In this document: positions 1 to 7,739 of the stretch, piece after piece
Layout of the letters: every line of letters begins with the position of its first letter
Numbering within the stretch: position 1 is the first letter of the stretch
DNA from: an uncultured beta proteobacterium
GTDB taxonomy: Bacteria; Pseudomonadota; Gammaproteobacteria; Burkholderiales; Burkholderiaceae
Reading direction: 5' to 3'
Assembly (NCBI GenBank): GCA_903858445.1
Contig: CAIOIX010000245.1
Location: forward strand, 1-37,202
DNA: 37,202 nt
Position numbers and translations under genes: made by a program
The notes under the pieces: model-generated
Told to the model about the DNA's origin: nothing
Databases searched by the model: none
The model's input: the letters and a program-made list of their open reading frames with translations, nothing else

Positions 1-40
1 CCGCTATACCGCTCGAGAGGATTTGTGCAAACATTTCCAT
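1..40 (-). CDS. Branched-chain amino acid ABC transporter permease, LivH type (N-terminal fragment)
   Basis: Only the first 13 codons lie in the window. They read MEMFAQILSSGIA on the minus strand, which matches the usual opening of LivH-type inner-membrane permeases. It lies directly downstream of, and on the same strand as, a Liv-type periplasmic binding protein, which is the expected operon order. A second ATG at base 34 could be the true start. The call rests on a very short stretch plus context. Confidence 0.6.
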   Translation of the reverse strand, partial: MEMFAQILSSGIA

Positions 41-97
41 TGTTGTTGACCTAAAAGATGCTTAAAACTGTTTTATTGACGAATTGAACATTGTAAG

Positions 98-126
98 CAA
101 AGCGCCGCCTTTGGGGCGGCGCTTTG
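98..126 (-). terminator. GC-rich hairpin between the Liv-type SBP and the livH-like gene
   Basis: A 12-bp perfect stem (CAAAGCGCCGCC / GGCGGCGCTTTG) encloses a 5-nt loop, between the SBP stop and the permease start. There is no long U-tract on either strand. It may be a partial terminator or mRNA-stabilising hairpin that sets a high SBP to permease ratio, as is common in Liv operons. The hairpin is seen directly; its role is inferred. Confidence 0.6.
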
Positions 127-182
127 TTGTCACTTATGTTGCAGTGCAGAATAAATGATCTGACCACTAACTAAAAGGTAAA

Positions 183-1367
183 TTACTTCTTCTTAGCTGT
201 TGCGTCTTCGGCGTTCAAGAATTCAACGCGACCGCCCTCAACCACACCCATAACTACATCCTTTGCCTTAATAGCATCGTGGTCAGTTGCCGAGAAAGGC
301 TTGTTGTAAGTCATTACAACACCATCCACTGGAGTTTTCAGATCTTGTAGTGCAGCCAAAATCTTTGGTCCATCAGTACTGTTCGCTTGCTTGATCGCTG
401 CTGCTAAAAGATAAACAGAATCATAGCCTTGAGCGGCTGATACTGGAGAAGCGATGATGCCATTTTTTGGCTTGAACTCTTTCACGTAAGCGTCTACGAA
501 TGCCTTACGCTTTGGAGTAGTAGCAGGTTGCTGAATGAAGGTCTCAGGCATCGTTGCGCCGTTACCATTTTTACCAGCAGTATCAATGAAGCTAGCCATG
601 GACAATGTCCAGCTACCAATCATTGGCTTTTTCCAACCCAACTTCGCCATTGAGTTAGCAATTTGCGCCAATTCAGGTCCGATTGCATAAGTCAAGATGA
701 CATCTGCACCAGCATTTTTAGCTTTCAGGACTTGTGATGTCATATCAACGTCACCAAGGTTAAACTTTTCAACCGCTACTGGTGTTACGCCATAACCCTT
801 CAAAGCCTTCTCTAAGTCCTCACGGCCGAGCTGACCGTAGTTTGTTGAGTCAGCCAAAATAGCCACTTTCTTCAAGCCACGCTTCTCTACGGCCTCTTTC
901 GCGATCATTGGAGCCTGGATGTTGTCCGAGGCGCCATTGCGGAAGATGTAGTTCTCAGGTGCATTTGGGAATTGATGAGTAATCAATGAACCAGTAGCAA
1001 CGTTGTTCATCACTGGGATCTTGGCATCTTGATAGAAGCGCTGTGAAGCTAACGCTACGCCAGTATTAATGAAGCCTAAAGTAGCAACTACTTTTTCATT
1101 ATTAATTAACTCTTGGGCAATTTGGACGCCGCGCTCATTCTTCGCTTCATCGTCACGCTCAACTAATACAAACTTGTTGCCATTAACGCCGCCGGCAGCA
1201 TTAATTTCTTTGGCAGCTAAACGCACGCCATCACGCATACTCACACCCATTGAGGATGAGCCACCAGTGTATGGGCCAGTAACGCCCAGTTTGATATCGG
1301 CAGCATAGGCGCCGGTTGTAAGCATTGCAGCAGCAGCGACTGCGAAAATGTGATGTCGAATATTCAT
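183..1367 (-). CDS. ABC transporter substrate-binding protein, Leu/Ile/Val-binding (Liv/Peripla_BP_6) family
   Basis: A 394-residue periplasmic receptor for a Liv/HAAT-type ABC importer. Residues 1-22 form a typical signal peptide ending TTGAYA. The mature protein opens with IKLGVTGPYTGG, the signature start of Peripla_BP_6 binding proteins, and contains INAAGGVNG and the hinge region LVERDDEAKNERG. Length is normal for the family. The ATG is preceded by GGAGAC at good spacing. Downstream on the same strand is a LivH-like permease start, so this is the first gene of the operon. The ligand cannot be read from sequence; amino acids, amides, urea and aromatic acids are all used by this family. 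Confidence 0.9.
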   Translation of the reverse strand: MNIRHHIFAVAAAAMLTTGAYAADIKLGVTGPYTGGSSSMGVSMRDGVRLAAKEINAAGGVNGNKFVLVERDDEAKNERGVQIAQELINNEKVVATLGFINTGVALASQRFYQDAKIPVMNNVATGSLITHQFPNAPENYIFRNGASDNIQAPMIAKEAVEKRGLKKVAILADSTNYGQLGREDLEKALKGYGVTPVAVEKFNLGDVDMTSQVLKAKNAGADVILTYAIGPELAQIANSMAKLGWKKPMIGSWTLSMASFIDTAGKNGNGATMPETFIQQPATTPKRKAFVDAYVKEFKPKNGIIASPVSAAQGYDSVYLLAAAIKQANSTDGPKILAALQDLKTPVDGVVMTYNKPFSATDHDAIKAKDVVMGVVEGGRVEFLNAEDATAKKK

Positions 1368-1503
1368 AAAGTCTCCATGACTAAAGTTGCTAATTAGATA
1401 ATTAATTTTTTTATTGATAAAGCAAATAACGAACAGTTATCTTACTGTTAATGCAGCGCCAAAAAAAGGGATTTGTATTAGGGTTTTACATTAGCCTTAA
1501 AGG

Positions 1504-2418
1504 CTAGAAAATCCATTTCCTGATTTTGACTTCCAGCGTCGGCCAAAATAAATTCACCAGCAAGCCCGTAATCACAAGACCGGCAGCCAAAATCTTCCAA
1601 ACGGGTAATGACTCACCTAAGAAAAAAGCGGATGCTCCAATCCCAAATATGGGAACTAGCAATGGTGCAGGGGCAACCACAGCCGCTGGATGTTTTGAAA
1701 GCAACCAACCCCAAGCAGCATAGCCAAATAAGGTATTCGCCCAAGACTGCCATAGGACGCCAATCCATGCGCCAACTGGGGCTAAGGCCATACTGTCCTG
1801 AATCTGCGCCCACCCACCTTCAAATACCAGGGCAAGTAAAAGCAAAGGCGGAATTGAAAAGGCGCTCGCCCAAACCACATATGCCAGCATATTGATATCC
1901 CCAGCCTGACGGCTAACCGTATTGGCCGCACCCCAAGAAAACCCAGCAAATACAACCAGAGCAATGCCCAGAAAGGTCGTTGTGGCATCAGTGTGCAACG
2001 CAATAATGACTAGGCCAAGCATGGCTACAGCCAGTGCTACTACTTGATATAACTTCAGGCGCTCTTTGGCAAAGAACATAGCAAAACCAACGGTAAAGAA
2101 GACTTGGGTCTGCACCACCAAAGAGGCTAAACCGGGTGAGATTTGACTGTTTACAGCGAAGTACATCACCCCAAATTGCCCTACCCCCGTCAGCAGGCCG
2201 TAAGCTCCTAGATTCCACCAGGGTACTTTTGGTCTTGGCATGAAAAAAACAACTGGCAATAAGGCAAAAACATACCGCAGCGCAGCAAATAAAAATGGGG
2301 GGAAGGCGGCAAGGGAATACTTGATCACCACAAAATTCGTGCCCCATACCGCCACAATCGCCAAAGCCAGTAACAGGTGGCTTGGAGGTAAGTGGGGATT
2401 TCGGTGGGGGCTATTCAC
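1504..2418 (-). CDS. EamA/DMT family transporter
   Basis: A 304-residue inner-membrane protein with about ten hydrophobic segments arranged as two EamA repeats. It opens with a typical HLLLALAIVAVWGTNFVVIKY first helix. Members of this drug/metabolite superfamily export metabolites such as amino acids or purines, or import others; nothing here fixes the substrate. The start is a GTG that overlaps the 3' end of the GMC oxidoreductase gene by 8 bp, indicating translational coupling. It is the last gene of that minus-strand pair. YdcZ/RhaT-like alternatives are less likely given length and the WGTNF motif. Confidence 0.9.
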   Translation of the reverse strand: MNSPHRNPHLPPSHLLLALAIVAVWGTNFVVIKYSLAAFPPFLFAALRYVFALLPVVFFMPRPKVPWWNLGAYGLLTGVGQFGVMYFAVNSQISPGLASLVVQTQVFFTVGFAMFFAKERLKLYQVVALAVAMLGLVIIALHTDATTTFLGIALVVFAGFSWGAANTVSRQAGDINMLAYVVWASAFSIPPLLLLALVFEGGWAQIQDSMALAPVGAWIGVLWQSWANTLFGYAAWGWLLSKHPAAVVAPAPLLVPIFGIGASAFFLGESLPVWKILAAGLVITGLLVNLFWPTLEVKIRKWIF

Positions 2419-4036
2419 CCGTGAGCAATTCGGCTACGCGCTGGGCAATCATCATCGTTGGAGCCGCGGTATTGCCAGAAGTAATCGTTGGCATGGCGGA
2501 AGCATCAACGACGCGAAGATGATGCACCCCCCTCACACACAACTCAGAATCCAAAACTGCCATCGGGTCATCAGTACGACCCATCTTGCAAGTACCAACA
2601 GGGTGAAAGATGGTTGTACCAATTTCACCCGCTGCCTGAATTAATTCCGCATCACTTTGATATTGCTTCCCTGGCTTGTATTCATTTGGCATGTAAGGTT
2701 TCAAAGCAGCGCTCTCGACAATCTTGCGGGTGAGCCGCAAAGAGTCCGCGGCAACTTTCCGATCTTCATCCGTAGATAAGTAATTTGGGCTAATCACTGG
2801 TGGTACTTCAGGGTCGGTGGAATGAATATGAACACTACCGCGTGACGTGGGACGTAAGTTACAAACGCTTGCAGTGAAGGCATTAAATGAATGTAAATCC
2901 TCTCCAAATTTTTCTAGCGACAAGGGTTGCACGTGATATTCCACATTGGCACTCTTTTGCTCTGGCGAGCTATATGCAAATGCGCCTAACTGCGACGGCG
3001 CCATCGACATTGGGCCAGAACGCTTGAATACATACTCAAGGCCAATCATCAACTTACCAAACAATGTGTTGGCTTTGGTATTGAGCGTCTTGATGCCGTT
3101 TACTTTGTAAATCATGCGCAACTGCAAGTGATCTTGCAAGTTTTCACCAACACCAGGTAAGTCTCTGATCACTGGAATACCTAGCTTCGCTAGACGAGCG
3201 GCAGAGCCAACGCCAGAGCGCTCTAAAATTTGTACACTACCAATCGCACCTGCAGTTAATAGGACTTCGCCACCTTGATCTATTGCACATTTGACCTCAA
3301 CTGCAACACCATTTTTTAGATACTCAACGCCATAACAATTTTTACTAAAGGGATCGATCTTGAGCTTTGTCACCATCGCTTCTGTGATCACCGTGAGATT
3401 GGTACGCTTGGCAGCATCCTTTAAAAAAGCTTTAGCAGTATTAAGACGCCAACCAGCGCGTTGACTCACATCAAAGTAACCCACGCCAAAGTTATCACCA
3501 CGATTAAAGTCATCCGAGGCTGGAATGCCAGATTCAACCGCAGCCCGTCTAAAGACATCCATGATGGGCCAGCGTAAACGTTGCTGAGAAACAGTCCACT
3601 CACCGCCCTTACCATGCCACTCGTTGACGCCGCCATGGTAATCCTCGAATTGCTTGTAACGCTTGAGTGCATTTTTCCACGACCAAGATTCATCGCCAGT
3701 AGCGGCCACCCAAGATTCATAGTCTCCAGCTTGGCCGCGCATATAAATCATGCCATTAATGGAAGAGCATCCACCTAGCACTCTGCCGCGAGGGTATAAC
3801 AATGATCGCCCGCTTAATCCCGCTTCGTTGCTAGTACGGAAGCGCCAATCGGCACGCGGGTTATCGATGCAGTACAGATAACCCACTGGAATATGAATCC
3901 AAATATAGTTATCACGCTTACCCGCCTCAATCAATAAAACCCGTTTGCGGGAATTTTCAGTCAGGCGTTTAGCCAACAAACAGCCTGCGCTGCCAGCCCC
4001 AATGATGATGTAATCGTAGGTATTTGTTTGAGTCAT
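2411..4036 (-). CDS. GMC family FAD-dependent oxidoreductase (choline/alcohol dehydrogenase-like)
   Basis: A flavoprotein of about 541 residues. Near the N-terminus is the Rossmann motif DYIIIGAGSAGC for FAD. GMC signature 1 (GRVLGGCSSINGMIYMRGQ) and signature 2 (LTAGAIGSVQILERSGVG) follow. The C-terminus has the catalytic His region FHPVGTCKMG and the SGNTAAPTMM segment. Such enzymes oxidise alcohols, choline, polyethylene glycol or similar substrates. I prefer the ATG at 4036 (MTQTNTYDYI, preceded by AGAG) over the track's start at 4084, which adds 16 residues not typical of the family. No betaine genes are nearby, so BetA itself is unlikely. The gene overlaps the EamA transporter by 8 bp. 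Confidence 0.92.
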   Translation of the reverse strand: MTQTNTYDYIIIGAGSAGCLLAKRLTENSRKRVLLIEAGKRDNYIWIHIPVGYLYCIDNPRADWRFRTSNEAGLSGRSLLYPRGRVLGGCSSINGMIYMRGQAGDYESWVAATGDESWSWKNALKRYKQFEDYHGGVNEWHGKGGEWTVSQQRLRWPIMDVFRRAAVESGIPASDDFNRGDNFGVGYFDVSQRAGWRLNTAKAFLKDAAKRTNLTVITEAMVTKLKIDPFSKNCYGVEYLKNGVAVEVKCAIDQGGEVLLTAGAIGSVQILERSGVGSAARLAKLGIPVIRDLPGVGENLQDHLQLRMIYKVNGIKTLNTKANTLFGKLMIGLEYVFKRSGPMSMAPSQLGAFAYSSPEQKSANVEYHVQPLSLEKFGEDLHSFNAFTASVCNLRPTSRGSVHIHSTDPEVPPVISPNYLSTDEDRKVAADSLRLTRKIVESAALKPYMPNEYKPGKQYQSDAELIQAAGEIGTTIFHPVGTCKMGRTDDPMAVLDSELCVRGVHHLRVVDASAMPTITSGNTAAPTMMIAQRVAELLTGE

Positions 4037-4139
4037 ATCTCTACTTTTATAAATGCCGATATCTTGCTCTCTATTATTTACCAACCGCCCGCCTCATGGA
4101 GAAATAGAGAAATTGGGCTAGACACTACGAATACCCGTC

Positions 4140-4152
4140 TAAAATAGCAACA
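4140..4152 (+). promoter_or_regulatory. -10 box adjacent to the darP start (possible leaderless transcript)
   Basis: TAAAAT (4140-4145) is followed by only six bases before the ATG at 4152. No Shine-Dalgarno-like purine run lies between. If this is the -10 element, transcription would begin at or next to the start codon. No good -35 box at 16-18 bp spacing was found; TTGGGC lies 21 bp upstream. Confidence 0.4.
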
Positions 4153-4679
4153 TGCACGTTAATGAAAAGAATCGCACCCCCAAGAAGGAAGATCCCAATG
4201 CGGGGCCAAGCAAATCAGAGCTAAAGCGCCAAATGACTGAGCGCCAGAAGCTAGCGGAGGTGCTGGCCGCACTTAGTAGCGATGGGCTCAAGAGTATCCC
4301 AATGGACGAGGCAATCAAGACTGCTATTGCAGAAACACCCAAAATCAAGAGTTTTGAGGCGATTCGGCGCCACAAGCAATATCTCGGCAAACTCATGCGC
4401 TTTTTAAATGAGGAAGAACTCGATACTATTCAGAAACGCTTAGATGCCATTCAGGGAGTCAGCAAGGCAGAAACTGCCAAACTTCACTTTCTAGAAAACT
4501 ATCGCGACAAGCTTGTTACTAACGATGAAACATTTACCAAACTGATTGAGCAATTTCCAGACATGGATATTCAGAATATGCGCACGCTTATTCGAAATGC
4601 TCGTAGGGAAAAAGAGCAAAACAAACCACCTAAAGCGTATCGAGAAATTTTCCGAGTCTTAAAAGATTTAGGGCTGTAA
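4152..4679 (+). CDS. darP: Ribosome-associated protein DarP/YjgA (DUF615)
   Basis: A 175-residue, charged, helical cytoplasmic protein matching the YjgA/DarP (DUF615) family. The N-terminus has the PSKSELKRQMTERQKL segment, and the core contains SFEAIRRHKQYLGKLMR. In E. coli the protein associates with late 50S assembly intermediates. Length matches the family. It is a single + strand gene, divergent from the GMC gene and convergent with the acyltransferase, ending 3 bp before that gene. The start lacks a clear ribosome-binding site (see the leaderless note). Confidence 0.93.
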   Translation: MHVNEKNRTPKKEDPNAGPSKSELKRQMTERQKLAEVLAALSSDGLKSIPMDEAIKTAIAETPKIKSFEAIRRHKQYLGKLMRFLNEEELDTIQKRLDAIQGVSKAETAKLHFLENYRDKLVTNDETFTKLIEQFPDMDIQNMRTLIRNARREKEQNKPPKAYREIFRVLKDLGL

Positions 4680-4682
4680 ATA

Positions 4683-5747
4683 TTACAGCTTGAGGTGCCG
4701 CGTCGGCACTTCAATGAAGCGGTACAAATAATTTGCCGCGATCCAACTGAACACTAAGGTGGCCAGCATCAATCCAAGAGCAATCAAGCCGTTATTTTTC
4801 AGACTTAAACCTGAAGCAATATAGATAGCGTTGGCAATCAAAATAAATGAAAAGTGCAGTAAGAATGCACAATAAGATCTACGGCTACCCCACAAAATAG
4901 AAAGAACAAAATTGTGCATCTTGGCATGCTTCTGATCCTTGTAGGCGCGACCGCCCCAAATAATTAAGGCAATAGCTACAAAATAGGCAAGGATATTTCT
5001 GATCCAAAGATGATGAAAGCTGGAGGCTATGATAATTAACCCAATGATCACTATTAATATGCGCGCTAGGCGGTTAACTGTCGGGTCAGAATAATTCTTT
5101 GCCAGTTGAGCTAATACTCCCAAGCCATAAGCGCCAATGAAGTAAATGAAATAATTTTCATACGCACTGAGGCGATTGAAATACAACAGCGAAGCAACGA
5201 TCAGAATCGTAGAAACCCAAATCAAAGATCGAAAGTTCGGGAACATTCCTAACATGATGGCGAGCACCGCATAGAGCTGCCAATCAATCGCTACATACCA
5301 AGCGCCGGCCGAAATCGAATCTAAACCCAAGATCCCCTGCAAGAAAAATAAGTGCGCTAAAAATTGACCTAAAGTTTCTGACTCGCCAACATATTCATCT
5401 TGTACCCAGAAGCGCGCCACCCAAGCACAGAAAATCGTCACTAGCAAGGCAACTACGTAAGGAGCAAAGAGGCGCAAGTAGCGGTTAAAAATCAGTTTTA
5501 GTGCTGTGCGTGGATTTTTAACATCATTTGTACGCGTGAGAGATTGGGCGGCCAAATAACCCCCCATCACCAAAAATATCTGTACCGCATAGCGCCCATA
5601 TTCAAACAACCAAGTCATCACTCCAGGCAAAAAAAGTCGCGCATCTTCAGCCAACTGTCCATAACTGGAGAGGTGATGAAGAATGATGAGTAAGGCTGCA
5701 AAGACCTTTAAAAAATCAATTAGTAAGAAATGGTTCTTTGACTGCAA
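4683..5747 (-). CDS. Acyltransferase 3 family membrane protein
   Basis: A 354-residue integral membrane protein with about ten hydrophobic segments. The first helix has the acyltransferase-3 signature IDFLKVFAALLIILHH with the conserved His. This is followed by YGRYAVQIFLVMGGYLAAQS and a later AGAWYVAIDWQLYAV. The family O-acetylates surface polysaccharides or lipids, often in envelope decoration. The start is a TTG, the first possible one after an upstream stop, with only a weak ribosome-binding site. No glycan gene cluster surrounds it, so the acceptor is unknown. It is separated by about 30 bp from the cytochrome gene on the same strand. Confidence 0.88.
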   Translation of the reverse strand: MQSKNHFLLIDFLKVFAALLIILHHLSSYGQLAEDARLFLPGVMTWLFEYGRYAVQIFLVMGGYLAAQSLTRTNDVKNPRTALKLIFNRYLRLFAPYVVALLVTIFCAWVARFWVQDEYVGESETLGQFLAHLFFLQGILGLDSISAGAWYVAIDWQLYAVLAIMLGMFPNFRSLIWVSTILIVASLLYFNRLSAYENYFIYFIGAYGLGVLAQLAKNYSDPTVNRLARILIVIIGLIIIASSFHHLWIRNILAYFVAIALIIWGGRAYKDQKHAKMHNFVLSILWGSRRSYCAFLLHFSFILIANAIYIASGLSLKNNGLIALGLMLATLVFSWIAANYLYRFIEVPTRHLKL

Positions 5748-5777
5748 TGAATTCTTAAGATTTGGTGAAAGGGATCA

Positions 5778-6377
5778 TTAGTTTAACGAAGCCGCATACG
5801 TAGCTAGAGCTTCAATATCCTCATCACTTAAACCGCGAGCCGCACTACCCATCGTGCCATCCATATCGATACGTGCGCCAGAGCGGATATTTTTTAATTG
5901 GGTCATGACATATTCAGGCGATTGACCAGCCAAACGGGCAATATGCTTTTGCCCTTGCAATTGCGATCCATGGCAAGAATTGCAATACTGAGTGCCGGCA
6001 ATTTGCTGACCCTTAGCAATCTTGTCAGCATTACCAGGCCTTGCAGGGGGTGGCGGTAATGCTGCATAGTAAGCCGCGATATCACGCATATCTTGGTCAC
6101 TCAAAGCCATCGTGATTGCTTCCATTCCTCCACCCTTACGTTGCTGACCCCGAAACTGGATCAACTGATAGGTAATGGATAGTGAAGGCTGGGCTGCCAG
6201 ATTCGGAATCTCTGACGTAAGAGAGATGCCATTTTCACTATGACAAGCAAAACAGATTTGCGCTTTTGCTTTGCCAGCAAGAGCATCCGGAGGGGCTGCA
6301 TTGACAACAGCACTAGCTAAAAGGGCATTAAAAAAGGCCACCACGAGGATGGCCTTAGTTTTAAATATCAACGTCAT
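5778..6377 (-). CDS. Diheme cytochrome c (c4-like)
   Basis: A 199-residue secreted c-type cytochrome. A signal peptide ends around VNAAPP. There are two covalent heme motifs, CFACH (residues 42-46) and CNSCH (132-136), each heading a class I cytochrome domain of about 90 residues. Later Met residues could serve as sixth ligands. The two-domain layout resembles cytochrome c4. The start overlaps the stop of the upstream sorbosone-dehydrogenase-like gene by 4 bp, so the two are co-translated. The likely role is to accept electrons from that PQQ dehydrogenase in the periplasm and pass them to the terminal oxidase. Confidence 0.93.
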   Translation of the reverse strand: MTLIFKTKAILVVAFFNALLASAVVNAAPPDALAGKAKAQICFACHSENGISLTSEIPNLAAQPSLSITYQLIQFRGQQRKGGGMEAITMALSDQDMRDIAAYYAALPPPPARPGNADKIAKGQQIAGTQYCNSCHGSQLQGQKHIARLAGQSPEYVMTQLKNIRSGARIDMDGTMGSAARGLSDEDIEALATYAASLN

Positions 6378-7594
6378 TTTGCGTAAGAGACGCGGAAGAT
6401 GGCTCCAGTCTCATCGTCAGATACCAGCATGGATCCATCTTTGAGCATCTGAACATCCACTGGACGACCCCAGAAGTTTTCGCCGTCTAACCAACCGGTA
6501 ACGAATGGCTCAGACTTCACAACATTGTTTTTAGAGTCAAGCACTACGCGCACCACTTGATAGCCAACGCGCTTCGTTTTATTCCAAGAGCCATGCTCAG
6601 CAATAAAGATATTACCTTTGTACTCAGCTGGGAATTGCTTGCCGTTATAAAAACGCATACCCAAGGCAGCAACGTGAGCACCTAAGTTATACACAGGCTT
6701 ATCAAATTCATCACATGAACGACCTTTACCCAACTCTGGATCCAAGAAATCCCCCTGATGACAGAACGGATAGCCAAAATTCATACCCTTAGGACGTACC
6801 AAACGATTCAATGTATCGCCTGGCTTATCTTCAGCCGCCCAGTCACGACCATTATTCGTGAACCAGAGCTCCTTGCTGCCCGGCTGGAAATCCATACCAA
6901 CACTATTGCGCACCCCAGTGGCAACGGTTTCCAAGATATTGGTCTTGAGGTTTAAACGCACAATCGTTGCATGCGTATAAGGCGGAACCACAATGTTTGC
7001 AGGTGTACCGATCTGGAAATACAAGTACTGACCATCTGGGCTCAGCTTCATAAATTTCCAGCCATGCGGCTCATCTTTAGGCAGTGCATCAAACACCACT
7101 ACAGGCGCAGGTGGATTATCTAAATTTTGCTCAATGTTGTCATAACGAATAATGCGTGAAAGCTCAGCCACGTAGAGCGAGCCATTGGCAAAAGCAACGC
7201 CATTTGGACGATGCAAGCCTTTGGCAATTGTTTTGACTTCACGTTTACCATCTTTAGTGACTACGGCATAAACATTGCCGGTAAAACGTGTGCCAACAAA
7301 CACTGTGCCGCTTGGCGCTTCTGTCATCGAGCGACCATTTGGCATACCAGATGCCCAAAGCTCAACCTTGAAGCCTGCGGGAACCTTTAACTTGCTTACT
7401 GGGATCTCATCTGCCGGCAAAGCGGAAATCCCGGGAGGATTTGGAGATAACGAAGGGTTCATGCCATCAGCACTGCGACCTTGCGCCCAAGTTGCCGGAA
7501 TAGCTGGGGTGCCTGCTGGGGCTTGGGCAGTTGCCAATGTAGCCACAGCCATGCCAGCAGCAAACATCAGCGAATGAATAGTCTTCAACTTCAT
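6374..7594 (-). CDS. PQQ-dependent sugar/sorbosone dehydrogenase-like protein
   Basis: A 406-residue periplasmic beta-propeller with a signal peptide ending near ATAQAPAG. Motifs typical of the L-sorbosone/soluble-glucose dehydrogenase family include VPAGFKVELWASG, GLHRPNGVAFANGSLYVAE, WFTNNGRDW followed by GDTLNRL, and IFIAEHGSWN near the end. Family members oxidise aldoses or sorbosone using PQQ and donate electrons to cytochrome c. It overlaps the diheme cytochrome gene by 4 bp, which strongly suggests a redox pair. Some members have lost PQQ binding, so the activity and the sugar remain uncertain. The TonB receptor gene lies just upstream on the same strand. Confidence 0.88.
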   Translation of the reverse strand: MKLKTIHSLMFAAGMAVATLATAQAPAGTPAIPATWAQGRSADGMNPSLSPNPPGISALPADEIPVSKLKVPAGFKVELWASGMPNGRSMTEAPSGTVFVGTRFTGNVYAVVTKDGKREVKTIAKGLHRPNGVAFANGSLYVAELSRIIRYDNIEQNLDNPPAPVVVFDALPKDEPHGWKFMKLSPDGQYLYFQIGTPANIVVPPYTHATIVRLNLKTNILETVATGVRNSVGMDFQPGSKELWFTNNGRDWAAEDKPGDTLNRLVRPKGMNFGYPFCHQGDFLDPELGKGRSCDEFDKPVYNLGAHVAALGMRFYNGKQFPAEYKGNIFIAEHGSWNKTKRVGYQVVRVVLDSKNNVVKSEPFVTGWLDGENFWGRPVDVQMLKDGSMLVSDDETGAIFRVSYAK

Positions 7595-7711
7595 TGATAA
7601 ATCTCCCTGTCGTTTTTATTTTCTTATGATTAATGAATGCAGCATTAATCTAGCTTTTCGCATCATTGTCGTAATCCTAAAGCATTTTTCTTAAATTGGC
7701 ACAAACCAAAT

Positions 7712-7734
7712 TTTGTGATGCACTGCATCAAAAC
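7712..7734. promoter_or_regulatory. Perfect palindrome after the TonB-receptor stop, upstream of the PQQ dehydrogenase
   Basis: TGATGCACTGCATCA (7716-7730) has perfect 7-bp arms around one central base. It can be extended to about 11 bp with a single bulged base by the flanking TTTT/AAAA. It lies directly after the receptor gene and about 120 bp before the PQQ dehydrogenase start. It could be a terminator hairpin without a U-tract, or an operator for the downstream pair. Confidence 0.45.
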
Positions 7735-7739
7735 CTTCA

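Noticed and set aside
2411-4084. GMC gene as BetA (choline dehydrogenase)
   Set aside because: No betB, betI or choline transporter is adjacent, and GMC enzymes have many substrates. The generic family call is safer.
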